Part shown: one piece after another, positions 7,345 through 16,054 of the stretch
Layout of the letters: every line of letters starts with the position of its first letter
Position numbering within the stretch: the first letter of the stretch is position 1
Assembly (NCBI GenBank): GCA_002070955.1
Contig: MWEK01000021.1
Location: 1-64,000 of the forward strand
Reading direction: 5' to 3'
Source: Planctomycetes bacterium ADurb.Bin069
Lineage (GTDB): Bacteria > Planctomycetota > UBA8108 > UBA8890 > UBA8898
Length of the DNA stretch: 64,000 bases
Program-made: the position numbers and the translations under genes
The notes under the pieces: model-generated
Database searches by the model: none
Told to the model about the DNA's origin: nothing
What the model saw: only the letters and a program-made list of their open reading frames with translations

Positions 7345-9798
7345 TCAAACCCCGAGTCCCGCCAACATCGCCGCTGTCACGGCGGTGAGCGCCCGGTCGT
7401 AAGCCTCGCGATCGACGATGAGGAACCGCTGGACGTCGTAGTACGGCAGCTCCCGCGGGTAGAGGGCCATGCCCGTCGCGTCCAGGTTCACGCGCACCGG
7501 CTCGAAGGCGAAGGGCGCCGCGGACGCCGTCCCGGCCGCGGCGGGAACGCTGCGCCAGGCGCCGCCTTCCCTGACGAAGGCCCGATCGGCGATGTGCGCG
7601 AAGACGCCCGCGCACCACAGATTGCGTGTCCCGGAAAGCACCGTCTCCCACTGGACCGCGTCGACGGGCTGCCCGAGGAACGCGAGGGGGTCCCCCGTCT
7701 TCTTCAGAAGCGCGTAAATGAAGTACTGCTTGACCGGATCGGCCACGCCCGCGAAAAGATCGCGGTGCGAAGCTCGCCAGAACGAAGCGCGGCCGGAGTT
7801 CCGCCAGGCCCCGCCGTCGAAGCACGGCACCCAGAAAATCGGGAGCCCGCTGCGCATGATCGCCGCGTAAGCCTGCGGGTCGAGGGTCGCGTTGTGCTCC
7901 CTGAAGCCGAAGCCGGGCGCCGAATGCGCGTCGCCGATGAAGATGTACAGCCGCTCGATTTTCGCCGCGCACAGGGCGGGATCGCGGTTCCACGCCGCCG
8001 CGATGTCGCGCATGCTCCCCACCACCGTCACCGTCACGGGCACGCTGCTCTCTCTGAGCGTCCTCAGGATCAGCTCGACGCCGCCTTGAAACTCCGCGCC
8101 CTGATCCGCGCCCGTGTCCCGCGGCGACTTGAGCGCGGAGCCCAGCCCGATGGCGGCGGCGACGCGCCGGCCCGTGATCGCCGCAAGCTGCTCCAGCGCC
8201 GCCAGCCCCGGGCTCCGCTTCTGCCGCAGGCCGTCGTCGAACACCACCCCGCGCAGGTCGATATCCCGCATCCCGAACAAGCATGCCAGATCGATGTGAT
8301 CATCGGGATCATCGTGGGGGTGGAAAAGGTCGGTAAGGTGCAAGACGGGCACGGGCCGCGGGGCCGCCACCGAAATCCACGCCTCGCAGCGCAGCCCCCC
8401 CTCGTCCAGATCGAGGCGCACGCGATGCCGCCCCGGCGCCAGCGGGCTTAGGTCCGCGTGGCACGCATAATGGTGCGGGAGAATCGCGCGCGTGCCCGGA
8501 TCCACCGCCGCGCACGCCGCCGCGGGAACCGCGGCGGCCCCCTCGATCGTCGCCGTTCCCAGCGCCCATGAGGCGCCGTCATACATGTTGAAGATCAGCC
8601 GCGCGTGCCGCCGCGGGAGCAGTTCCCGTTCGCCTCGGTCGCACTCGCCCGCCGCTCCGGAGCGCGACTCGCAGCTCGCGACGAAGCGGTGGGAGATCGC
8701 CGTCCCGTCCACCGCCACGACGCGATAGCCCCGCGGCGCGCGGTCCACGCCGCGCTCGAAGCCCGCGCCGCTCCGCCACCAGGAACCGCAGACGGCCTGC
8801 GAGGCGACGTACTCGACGCCATCCCGGCGGATCCGCTCGTTTTCGTGCACGTGGCCCTGGAGCACGAGGCACGTTCCATGCGCCGCCAGCACGGCGTGGA
8901 CCTCTTCGGCGTTGGCGACGCGCCACGCGCCGAGATCCTCCCGCGGCGCGTAGTGCCGTTCCGGGCCGGTGCTGAACAGCGGGATGTGAATGCCGGCGAT
9001 GACGGGCATGCCCGCCGGAACGGCCGCAAGATCGGCCTTGAGCCATGCCAGCTCGGCGGCGCCGACCAGGCCCCGAACCGCCCGCCAGTCGCTTCCCGCC
9101 GTCAGGCGGCGGCCGTCAAGCACCACGCAGTGCACTCCGGCCCAGTCGAAGGAGTACCAACTGGGTCCGAAAAGATCGTAGAACGCCGCCCGCGGATCAG
9201 GCTCCTTGGCCAACATCTCGTGGTTGCCGGCGCCGTTCCTCACGGGCATCGTCAGACCGGCCAGGCATTCGACGTAATCCCGGCCCATCCCGCTTTCCAG
9301 ACAGATATCGCCTTGCGCCCAGACGAAGGCGGGGCCCAAGGCGTTGATCTCGGCGAGGGTGTCCTTGAACTTGGCGATCCCCGCCTTGCCGCTTTCCAGA
9401 TGGATGTCGGTGACGAAGGCGAACTCGAACTTCGCGGGCTGCGGGTGCGGATCGAGGCGGAAGTCGGCGCGGCCCTCCGCCGCCGCCCGGGCCGCCGGCA
9501 CGTAGAACATCGCCGACCAGAAGCCGGGCGGCGTCGTCACGAAGATGAAAGGGCCTGATTCGGGGCCGACGTCGAGGGCGAAGGCGCCGGCGGCATCGGT
9601 GGTGGCGACGGACAGGCCGTCCGACACCCGCACGCCCGCGCGCGGCGCGCCCCCGCAGAGCACCGTGCCGCGCACCGTCGCGCGGTCGACGGCCGCGCGC
9701 AGCCACCGCGCCTCCAGGCCCGCCAGCAATCCGCAAGCCGCCGCGCGGCGGACGAACGTGCGCCGCGGGACCCGCCGCGATCGTCCTCGATCACCCAT
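7345..9798 (-). CDS. Secreted fusion: calcineurin-type phosphoesterase plus nucleoside-hydrolase-like domain
   Basis: 817 residues; GGGAGG lies 6 nt before the ATG at 9798. The N-terminus (MGDRGRSRRVPRRTFVRRAA, then a hydrophobic stretch) looks like a twin-arginine signal. A carboxypeptidase-regulatory-like beta domain comes next (about 40-110). A metallophosphoesterase domain (about 115-370) follows, with metal motifs FVTDIHLES, WAQGD, GAGNHEML, IAGIHIPLF and LQGHVHENE. After a linker, residues from about 480 form a second enzyme-like domain with VLHLTDLFHPHDDPDDHID, which resembles the Asp cluster of inosine-uridine nucleoside hydrolases and DUF1593 proteins. The combination suggests consecutive dephosphorylation and glycosidic cleavage of nucleotides outside the cytoplasm. 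That is inference; the substrate is unknown. Confidence 0.8.
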   Translation of the reverse strand: MGDRGRSRRVPRRTFVRRAAACGLLAGLEARWLRAAVDRATVRGTVLCGGAPRAGVRVSDGLSVATTDAAGAFALDVGPESGPFIFVTTPPGFWSAMFYVPAARAAAEGRADFRLDPHPQPAKFEFAFVTDIHLESGKAGIAKFKDTLAEINALGPAFVWAQGDICLESGMGRDYVECLAGLTMPVRNGAGNHEMLAKEPDPRAAFYDLFGPSWYSFDWAGVHCVVLDGRRLTAGSDWRAVRGLVGAAELAWLKADLAAVPAGMPVIAGIHIPLFSTGPERHYAPREDLGAWRVANAEEVHAVLAAHGTCLVLQGHVHENERIRRDGVEYVASQAVCGSWWRSGAGFERGVDRAPRGYRVVAVDGTAISHRFVASCESRSGAAGECDRGERELLPRRHARLIFNMYDGASWALGTATIEGAAAVPAAACAAVDPGTRAILPHHYACHADLSPLAPGRHRVRLDLDEGGLRCEAWISVAAPRPVPVLHLTDLFHPHDDPDDHIDLACLFGMRDIDLRGVVFDDGLRQKRSPGLAALEQLAAITGRRVAAAIGLGSALKSPRDTGADQGAEFQGGVELILRTLRESSVPVTVTVVGSMRDIAAAWNRDPALCAAKIERLYIFIGDAHSAPGFGFREHNATLDPQAYAAIMRSGLPIFWVPCFDGGAWRNSGRASFWRASHRDLFAGVADPVKQYFIYALLKKTGDPLAFLGQPVDAVQWETVLSGTRNLWCAGVFAHIADRAFVREGGAWRSVPAAAGTASAAPFAFEPVRVNLDATGMALYPRELPYYDVQRFLIVDREAYDRALTAVTAAMLAGLGV

Positions 9799-9870
9799 AA
9801 AGGCCTCCCTTGAAACGGGCGGCTCGCCGGCCGAGCATCCCGTCTCCGCTCCTGTCTTGCGCGCCGTCCG

Positions 9871-9899
9871 TTGTCGGCGCTCCGCAAACATGGTAGCGT
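9871..9899 (+). promoter_or_regulatory. Promoter of the MBL hydrolase / dihydroorotase pair
   Basis: TTGTCG (9871-9876), 17 nt, TAGCGT (9894-9899). The ATG at 9907 is only 8 nt past the -10 box, so the transcript should start at or next to the start codon (leaderless). Confidence 0.5.
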
Positions 9900-9906
9900 A
9901 CCAAGG

Positions 9907-10668
9907 ATGAAAATCAAATTCGTGGGCACTTCCAACGCGAACCCCCGCCCCGACCGCGGCCAGACCTGCATCCACGTCGAGGCCAACGGCCTCGGACACG
10001 TGCTTGACTGCGGCGACGGCGCCGCCACGAAGCTCTGGTTGGACGGCGGCATCGACTGGTCGCGCCTGCGCGCGCTGTGCATCACCCACCTGCACCCCGA
10101 CCACTCCTCGGGCGCCTTCGCGCTGCTCCACCTCCTGCACCAACGGGCCAAGGAAAACCCGTCTTGGCGCACGCACGACCACGAGGCATTCAAGCTCTGC
10201 CTGCCCGACGGCAAGGGCGCCCACCGCTTCACGCAGGTTCTGGGAGCCCTCCACGTCGACCGCGAGATGCTGGCCTACAACCTCGTCTACGAGTACTACC
10301 GGGCCGGCACGATCTTCACGGCCGGCGGGCTCAAGGTCACCGCCTACCCCACCAGCCACTGCGAGGACGCCCACAGCCTCTGCCTGGAGGCCGAGGGCAA
10401 GCGCGTCATTTTCTCGGGCGATCTGGCCGAGCCCGCCGAAATCGCCGCGCACGCCAGGGGCGCCGACCTGCTCATCTGCGAGTGCGCGCACTTCCATCCG
10501 CGCCAGCTCGTGCCGGAACTGGCGGCGATGCGCGCCGCGCACTACGTCTTGACGCACCTCCACGACGACCTTCTGGCCGACTTGGAGGCCGCCGAGACGC
10601 TCTTCCTCCCCCTCGCCGAGGCCGGCAAGGTCACGTTGGCCCGCGACGGCCTCGAGCTGGAGCTCTGA
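9907..10668 (+). CDS. MBL-fold metallo-hydrolase (RNase Z / phosphodiesterase-like)
   Basis: 253 residues with the full metallo-beta-lactamase ligand set: THLHPDH (HxHxDH), His in PTSHCEDAHS, Asp in FSGDLAEP, and His in LTHLHDD. The order and spacing match the RNase Z / PhnP-like branch, which cleaves phosphodiesters in tRNA precursors or small cyclic molecules. It lacks the exosite arm I would expect in a true RNase Z, so a small-molecule phosphodiesterase is at least as likely. It is followed after 6 nt by the dihydroorotase gene, so the two are co-transcribed. No signal peptide. Confidence 0.85.
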   Translation: MKIKFVGTSNANPRPDRGQTCIHVEANGLGHVLDCGDGAATKLWLDGGIDWSRLRALCITHLHPDHSSGAFALLHLLHQRAKENPSWRTHDHEAFKLCLPDGKGAHRFTQVLGALHVDREMLAYNLVYEYYRAGTIFTAGGLKVTAYPTSHCEDAHSLCLEAEGKRVIFSGDLAEPAEIAAHARGADLLICECAHFHPRQLVPELAAMRAAHYVLTHLHDDLLADLEAAETLFLPLAEAGKVTLARDGLELEL

Positions 10669-10674
10669 GGCCTC

Positions 10675-11904
10675 ATGCCCGCCCGCGGCGATCTGGCCCT
10701 CGAGGGCAGGGTGCTCGCGCCGGAGGCGCGGACCGCGGGCGAATGCCGCCGCGCGACGATCCGCATCGCGGCGGGCGCCATCGCGGAGGTCGCGCCGCCG
10801 CGGGGCGGCGACCTGGTGTTCGGCGACGACTGCCTCATCGCCCCGGGCTTCATCGATCTTCACGCCCATTGCCGCGAGGATCCCTCCGGCGCGCACAACT
10901 ACAAGGAGGATTTCCAAAGCGCCGGCGCGGCGGCCCTGGCGGGCGGCATCGTCGCCCTTGCCGACATGCCGAACAACCCCGATCCGCCCTCCACGCCGGA
11001 GCGCTGGGCGGCCAAGCGCCGCCTCGCGGACCGCGCCCCCATCGACATCGTCCTTTTCGCTCCGGCCCGGGAGGCGCCCTTTCAGGAAGGCATTCCCTAC
11101 AAGCTCTATCTGAGCGAGCGCCACGCCGGCTCCGAGACGGAACTGGCCGATCTCTTCCGGGCCTTCGCGGGCGCGTGGCTCGCGGTCCACGCCGAGGACC
11201 CCGCCGTGCTCGCCGAGCGCCGCGGCGCCGCCACGCACGAGGAGCGCCGGCCGCGCGAGGCCGAGATCGCGGCGACGGCGAAGCTCTTGGCGGCCCTCCG
11301 CGCGCGACCATGCCTCCACCTGCACTTCTGCCATGTTTCGGCCGCGGAATGCGTGCCGCTGCTCCGCGCCGCAAAGGCCGAGGGCCTGCCGGTCAGCGCC
11401 GAGACGTGCCTGCACCATCTCCTCTTCGATGTCGAGACTTTCCCGCCGACGCTCCGCGCCTATCGCAACGTCAACCCTCCGCTCCGGACGGCGGCCGACC
11501 GCGAGGCCCTCCTGGAAGGGCTGCGCGCGAGCGTCATTGACGCGCTCGCGACCGACCACGCGCCGCACACGCCCGCCGAGAAGGAGCGCGGCGCCCCCGG
11601 ATTCCCGGGCCTGGACGCCTACGGCGCCTTCGCGGCGGGGCTCATCGAGCGCCTGACGCCGGCGCGCTTCTTGGAGGCGACTTCGGGCTTCGCCGCCGGA
11701 TTCATGCGGCGGTTCACCGGCGAGACCTTCGGCGCCGTCGCGCCGGGCGCGGTGGGGTCGCTCACCGTCCTTGCGCTGCGGCCGGGAGGCGTCCGCAAGG
11801 CGCCCTTCCCGACGAAATGCGGCTGGTCGCCCTACGCGGGCCGCGTGTTTCCCGGCGAGGTCGAGGCCGTCATCGTCAGAGGCGTTCCGGCCTTCCGGCG
11901 CTAA
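10675..11904 (+). CDS. pyrC: Dihydroorotase-family amidohydrolase
   Basis: 409 residues. The metal motif is GFIDLHAHCRED (HxH of strand 1, usually followed by Arg; here Cys-Arg). Later motifs are YKLYLS (candidate carboxylated lysine), HLHFCHVS (His), AETCLHHL (His), NVNPPLR and ATDHAPHT (strand-8 Asp). Dihydroorotase closes N-carbamoyl-aspartate to dihydroorotate in pyrimidine synthesis. The Asn/Arg-containing NPPLR segment is typical of dihydroorotase and allantoinase. No other pyrimidine genes are adjacent, so allantoinase or hydantoinase activity remains possible. Unlike the secreted amidohydrolase-like proteins at 32-43 kb, it has no signal peptide and has intact ligands. Confidence 0.82.
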   Translation: MPARGDLALEGRVLAPEARTAGECRRATIRIAAGAIAEVAPPRGGDLVFGDDCLIAPGFIDLHAHCREDPSGAHNYKEDFQSAGAAALAGGIVALADMPNNPDPPSTPERWAAKRRLADRAPIDIVLFAPAREAPFQEGIPYKLYLSERHAGSETELADLFRAFAGAWLAVHAEDPAVLAERRGAATHEERRPREAEIAATAKLLAALRARPCLHLHFCHVSAAECVPLLRAAKAEGLPVSAETCLHHLLFDVETFPPTLRAYRNVNPPLRTAADREALLEGLRASVIDALATDHAPHTPAEKERGAPGFPGLDAYGAFAAGLIERLTPARFLEATSGFAAGFMRRFTGETFGAVAPGAVGSLTVLALRPGGVRKAPFPTKCGWSPYAGRVFPGEVEAVIVRGVPAFRR

Positions 11905-11912
11905 GCCGCGCC

Positions 11913-12389
11913 TCAGATCCTCGTGACGAGCCAGGCGCCCGTCCGCTTCCCCTCCCGGCGCTTCACGATGGAAGCGCCGTCGAAGAGCAGGGCGTCCAGC
12001 GTCGCATCGCCGGTGGTCTTGGCGAGCGTCGCCGGCTCGTCGCCCAGCGGCGGCAGGCCGTCCGCCGTGCGGGCCATCCAGAGCTCGACGTGGGGAATCG
12101 GCGCCTGCTCGCGATCGGCAAGCCACGCATCGTCAATGATGAGCCGCGGCGGAGAGATCGCGACATAGCGCGCGGAGTCATGGTGCCGCTGGCGCTCCCA
12201 CTGGTGAAGCAGCGCCATGCCGGCCCGGCAGCCCGCGTACCGTTTGGTCATGTCGTCCAGATCGGGCATCGCGAAAGCCACGCGCCCCTCGATCCGCGCC
12301 GCCGTGCGCGCGGTGGCTAGGAAGGCGATGATCCGGGCGCTCAGATCGTTTTCACGCAAGATCCGCTGCTCCCAGCTTGCGTACTTCAT
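11913..12389 (-). CDS. Hypothetical cytoplasmic protein
   Basis: 158 residues, not recognised. GGGGAGAGCGGAGC lies just before the ATG at 12389, and a good promoter lies at 12470-12498, so the gene is very probably real. The protein is mixed alpha/beta, without signal peptide or membrane segment. It contains a helical RTAARIEGRVAFAMPDLDDM region, a strand-rich ARYVAISPPRLIIDD region and a C-terminus AWLVTRI. It converges on the dihydroorotase gene with 8 nt between stops. Confidence 0.65.
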   Translation of the reverse strand: MKYASWEQRILRENDLSARIIAFLATARTAARIEGRVAFAMPDLDDMTKRYAGCRAGMALLHQWERQRHHDSARYVAISPPRLIIDDAWLADREQAPIPHVELWMARTADGLPPLGDEPATLAKTTGDATLDALLFDGASIVKRREGKRTGAWLVTRI

Positions 12390-12469
12390 GCTCCGCTCTC
12401 CCCGCGGCGCGGCGACGCCGCTCGATACGCGCCCTCGAGAATCCGAGGAACCGAAACCCTCACAACGGC

Positions 12470-12498
12470 ATTGTAGCACTCACGCCGGCGATTGTGAA
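12470..12498 (-). promoter_or_regulatory. Promoter of the hypothetical gene ending at 11913
   Basis: Minus-strand TTCACA (12498-12493), 17 nt, TACAAT (12475-12470). Confidence 0.55.
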
Positions 12499-12546
12499 CG
12501 TTCTTTCGTCCGCCGAAAACGGCGTTTCCCCGCCGCCGGCGCGGCA

Positions 12547-12576
12547 TTGTGCCCCGACGCCCGGCCGGGGTACCAT
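12547..12576 (+). promoter_or_regulatory. Promoter of the esterase/fucosidase fusion gene
   Basis: TTGTGC (12547-12552), 18 nt, TACCAT (12571-12576). It is divergent from, and about 50 nt away from, the minus-strand promoter at 12470-12498. Confidence 0.45.
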
Positions 12577-12608
12577 CCGGGCTCGTCGGCCCTGTCAAAG
12601 GAGGCGTC

Positions 12609-14807
12609 ATGCTGCGCGTGCTTTCGTTCTGGTCGGCTCTCGCTTGTGGAATCCTGTGCGCCGGGGCGGCGCCGGACACGATCGTCCTCTGGCCCCAGGG
12701 GGCCCCGGACGCCGCCGGCGGCGCCGGCGACACCGTTCCCGCGCTAAAGGCGTTTTTCCCCCCCAGGGAGCACATGACGGGCGCCGCGGTCGTCGTGTGT
12801 CCGGGCGGCGGCTACGGCGCTCTGGCTCCCCACGAGGGCGCCCCCGTCGCCGAATGGCTCAACTCCCTCGGCGTGGCGGGTTTCGTCTTGACCTACCGCC
12901 ATGCCCCGCGTTACAAGCACCCCGCGCCGCTCCGCGACGCTCAGCGCGCCATCCGCGCCGTGCGCGCCGGCGCCGACGCCTGGGGCCTGGACCGGCGCGT
13001 GGGCATCCTCGGGTTCTCCGCCGGCGGACACCTGGCGACCACCGCCGCGACCCATTTCGATGCCGGCAATGCCGCTGCGCCCGACCCGATCGACCGGGAA
13101 AGCTCGCGCCCCGACCTGGCGATTCCGATCTACCCCGTCGTCACCATGGGCGCCTTCACCCACCAAGGCTCCCGGCGCAATCTCCTCGGCGAGGACCCTT
13201 CGCCGGCTCTCCTCGGCCTCCTTTCAAACGAAACGCAGGTCACGCGGGAAACCCCGCCCATGTTTCTGGTCCACACCTACGATGACGCCGCCGTGCCCGT
13301 GGAGAACTCGCTGCTCCTGGCGGCCGCCCTCAGAAAGGCGGGCGTGCCCTTCGAACTCCACCTTTACGAGCGCGGGCCGCACGGCTTCGGCCTCGGGGGC
13401 GGGGATCGCATCCTCGGCGGTTGGCCGGAACGTTGCGCCGACTGGCTGCGGCTCCATGGGTGGGCCAACCCGGCCACGGCGGCGCCGGCGCCGTGCCCGC
13501 CCGTCCCGGCGCCCCGGCAGCTCGCCTGGCAGCGGGACGAACTGTGGATCTTCACCCATTTCGGCGTCAACACCTTCACCGACAAGGAATGGGGCGACGG
13601 CACCGAAGACCCGAAGATCTTCAACCCGGCCCGCTTCGACGCGCACCAGTGGGCCGCGACGGCGAAGGACGCGGGCTTCAAGGGCATTATCCTCACCGCC
13701 AAGCACCACGACGGCTTCTGCCTCTGGCCCACGGCGCAGACCGAGCACTGCCTGCGGAACTCGCCTTGGCGCGACGGGAAAGGGGATGTCGTCCGCGAAG
13801 TGGCGGATGCCTGCCGCGCCGCCGGGCTCAAGTTCGGCTTCTACCTCTCGCCCTGGGACCGCAACAGCCCTAAGTACGAGGACGGCAAGGCGTACGACGA
13901 TTACTTCGCGGCGCAGCTCGAGGAATTGCTCACCGGCTACGGCCCGGTGAGCGAGGTGTGGTTCGACGGGGCGGGCAGCGAAGGCCATGTCTACGACTGG
14001 CAGCGGTACTACGCGGCGATCCGGAGACACCAGCCCGGGGCGGTCATCGCCATCTGCGGCCCCGATGTCCGCTGGGTCGGCAACGAGGACGGCGTGGCGC
14101 GCGAAACCGAGTGGAGCGTCCGGGACGCGGACGCCGCCACGGGGCCGGGGCAGGACGGCAAGGCTTGGCATCCGGCGGAGTGCGACGTCTCGATTCGCCC
14201 GGGCTGGTTTTGGCACCAGAGCCAGGACGGGCAGGTCAAGTCGCTCGCGCGCCTCCTGGACATTTACTACAAGTCGGTGGGCCGCAACGCGGGCTTGCTC
14301 CTCAACGTGCCGCCGACCAGCGAGGGGCGGTTCGCGGCGCCGGATGCGGCGCGGCTGCGGGAGTTCCGGCTCGCGCTCGATGCGACCTTCGCCACGGACT
14401 TGGCCCGGGGAAAGCCCTGCCGCGCCGACGCCGTCCGGGGCGGCGATCCCGGTTTCGGGCCGGCGCGCGCCGTCGACGGCGATCCGCGCACGTACTGGGC
14501 CGTCGACGACGATGTCCGCCAGGCTTCGATCGAGATCGACCTCGAGGCGCCGGCCGCCTGCAGCGTCTGCCTCCTCGGGGAGGCCATCGAGCTCGGCCAG
14601 CGCATCGAGGCCCATCGCGTCGAGGTCCTAGCGGGCGGGCAATGGCGGACCGTCGCGCGGGGAACGACGGTCGGCTACAAGCGCCTGCACCGCTTCCCGG
14701 CGGTGGAGGCGCGGCGCCTGCGGGTGACGATCGAACGGGCGCGCGCCTGTCCGACCCTGACGACGGTGGGCCTCTTCATCGAGCCGGAAGAGCTGCGGCC
14801 CCGCTAG
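12609..14807 (+). CDS. Secreted acetylesterase-like / GH29 alpha-L-fucosidase fusion with F5/8-type C-terminal domain
   Basis: 732 residues; AAAGGAGG precedes the ATG at 12609. Residues 1-21 are a signal peptide. Residues about 22-285 form an alpha/beta hydrolase of the BD-FAE/acetyl-xylan-esterase type: oxyanion region CPGGGYG, nucleophile Ser near 136 in GFSAGGHLA, late Asp in YDDAAVPVENS and His in ERGPHGF. Residues about 300-600 are a GH29 fucosidase: FTHFGVNTF, TAKHHDGFCLW, YLSPWDRN and the nucleophile Asp453 in VWFDGAG. Residues about 610-732 form a discoidin-like carbohydrate-binding domain. The fusion suggests removal of acyl groups and fucose from the same polysaccharide, for example an acetylated fucan. 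That substrate is inference. Confidence 0.88.
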   Translation: MLRVLSFWSALACGILCAGAAPDTIVLWPQGAPDAAGGAGDTVPALKAFFPPREHMTGAAVVVCPGGGYGALAPHEGAPVAEWLNSLGVAGFVLTYRHAPRYKHPAPLRDAQRAIRAVRAGADAWGLDRRVGILGFSAGGHLATTAATHFDAGNAAAPDPIDRESSRPDLAIPIYPVVTMGAFTHQGSRRNLLGEDPSPALLGLLSNETQVTRETPPMFLVHTYDDAAVPVENSLLLAAALRKAGVPFELHLYERGPHGFGLGGGDRILGGWPERCADWLRLHGWANPATAAPAPCPPVPAPRQLAWQRDELWIFTHFGVNTFTDKEWGDGTEDPKIFNPARFDAHQWAATAKDAGFKGIILTAKHHDGFCLWPTAQTEHCLRNSPWRDGKGDVVREVADACRAAGLKFGFYLSPWDRNSPKYEDGKAYDDYFAAQLEELLTGYGPVSEVWFDGAGSEGHVYDWQRYYAAIRRHQPGAVIAICGPDVRWVGNEDGVARETEWSVRDADAATGPGQDGKAWHPAECDVSIRPGWFWHQSQDGQVKSLARLLDIYYKSVGRNAGLLLNVPPTSEGRFAAPDAARLREFRLALDATFATDLARGKPCRADAVRGGDPGFGPARAVDGDPRTYWAVDDDVRQASIEIDLEAPAACSVCLLGEAIELGQRIEAHRVEVLAGGQWRTVARGTTVGYKRLHRFPAVEARRLRVTIERARACPTLTTVGLFIEPEELRPR

Positions 14808-14830
14808 CGAGGCGCCTTCCGGCGGGCGGT

Positions 14831-15826
14831 CTACAGCCGGAGATCGCCGGGCTTCACGCCCTTCCGGTGGGCCCCGAAGCCGAACCACGTCGGCTTGTAC
14901 TCGCCGACGAGTTCGACGTCGGCCCGCGGCGGGATCTTGTCCTCCAGCCCGACGCACCAGTAGCTCGCGTTGACCAAGAGCCGCCTCAGGCCCTCGCTGG
15001 CCAGGTCCGTCGAGGCGCCCATTGTGGTGGTGAAGACGCGCCCCGAGTTGCCTTGCGCGCCCTTGTACGTCTTGATCCACGCGATGGGCATGAGGGGATC
15101 GTTCTTCCGGTTCTCGACGGGGGCGTCGCCCGGCTCCATCCCCTCGAGCACCCGGCCCATGACGAGCGGCAGGCTGTCGCCCGGGAGCGGCAGCCTGACC
15201 CGGTACACGTCGGTCGGCCCCCAGATGTCTTCGCAGCCCCGCACGATCGGATGCCCTTCCCGCCCCGGGGCGATGACCCCGCGGGTGCTCTCCTTGCCGT
15301 GCTGCCCGTGGTGGTCGATCCAGGTCTCGCCCAGAATTTGGCGGCCGAACCCGCCGTCCCACTCCTTGCTGTCGAAACTGTAGCGCGCGTAAGTCTTGCT
15401 CCTTTGGAGCCTGAAGGCGTGCGTCGCCGTTCTGAGGCCGATGATCGGCTTGCCCGCCTCGACGTACCGGACGATATGGCCCATCTGATCGTCGGGCAGG
15501 TCCCGGAAGCGCGTCGCGATGATCATGAGGTCCGCGCTGGCGAGGGCCTCCAGGCCCGGAATGTTCCCCGTGTTGACGGGGTCAATGGTCCCGTCCTCGG
15601 AATTGATGGCGAAGAGCACCGTGCAGGCGAAGCCGTGGCGCTTGGCCAGAATCCGCCCGAGCTGCGTCAGCGCCTCCTCCGACCGATACTCCTCGTCGCC
15701 CGAGACGAGCACCACCCGTTTGCCCTTGCCGGGGCCGTCGCCCCCGTCGTACACAACCCAGGGATCCGAGGCGGCGGGGAGGCCGCCGGCGGCGACGGCG
15801 CACAGGACGGTCAGCATGGTTCTCAT
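14831..15826 (-). CDS. Secreted ThuA-like (trehalose-utilisation domain) protein
   Basis: 331 residues with a short signal peptide (MRTMLTVLCAVAAGGLPAAS). The body matches the ThuA domain, a class-I glutamine-amidotransferase-like fold. It shows GKRVVLVSGDEEYRSEEAL, SADLMIIATRFRDLPDDQ, VEAGKPIIGLRTATHAF, a WIDHHGQHG segment and a late AWIKTYKG plus VFTTTMG. ThuA proteins occur widely in planctomycete glycan-degradation loci; the biochemical role is not settled. It converges on the fucosidase fusion with a 23-nt gap. AAGGAG lies upstream of the ATG at 15826 and a promoter lies at 15854-15882. Confidence 0.82.
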   Translation of the reverse strand: MRTMLTVLCAVAAGGLPAASDPWVVYDGGDGPGKGKRVVLVSGDEEYRSEEALTQLGRILAKRHGFACTVLFAINSEDGTIDPVNTGNIPGLEALASADLMIIATRFRDLPDDQMGHIVRYVEAGKPIIGLRTATHAFRLQRSKTYARYSFDSKEWDGGFGRQILGETWIDHHGQHGKESTRGVIAPGREGHPIVRGCEDIWGPTDVYRVRLPLPGDSLPLVMGRVLEGMEPGDAPVENRKNDPLMPIAWIKTYKGAQGNSGRVFTTTMGASTDLASEGLRRLLVNASYWCVGLEDKIPPRADVELVGEYKPTWFGFGAHRKGVKPGDLRL

Positions 15827-15853
15827 GGCGGCTGAGCTCCTTTCTCGGCATCC

Positions 15854-15882
15854 AGCGTACGCCGCGCGCCGGCGGACGGCAA
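15854..15882 (-). promoter_or_regulatory. Promoter of the ThuA-like gene
   Basis: Minus-strand TTGCCG (15882-15877), 17 nt, TACGCT (15859-15854). Confidence 0.4.
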
Positions 15883-15926
15883 GACGCCGGAGCCGATCCG
15901 GGGCGCCCGCGGAGCGCTCCGCCCTC

Positions 15927-15955
15927 TTCCGCTTCCCTCCGCCCGACGGTAGAAT
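15927..15955 (+). promoter_or_regulatory. Possible promoter of serA
   Basis: TTCCGC (15927-15932), 17 nt, TAGAAT (15950-15955). The -35 box is poor, but the -10 box is good and sits about 100 nt before the serA ATG at 16055. Confidence 0.35.
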
Positions 15956-16054
15956 CGGCCCTTTCGCGCGGCGGGCGGGGTCGGCGGGGAAGCGGCCGCC
16001 AGGTACGGCCGGCGCCGTCCCGATCCGTTCCGTGCGTTCGGGTTTGGAGGCTCC

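Noticed and set aside
9799-12126. N-terminal extension of the fused phosphoesterase to 1593 residues
   Set aside because: The open frame continues upstream only by chance across the opposite strand of the MBL and dihydroorotase genes. A GGGAGG site and a Tat-like signal fix the start at 9798.
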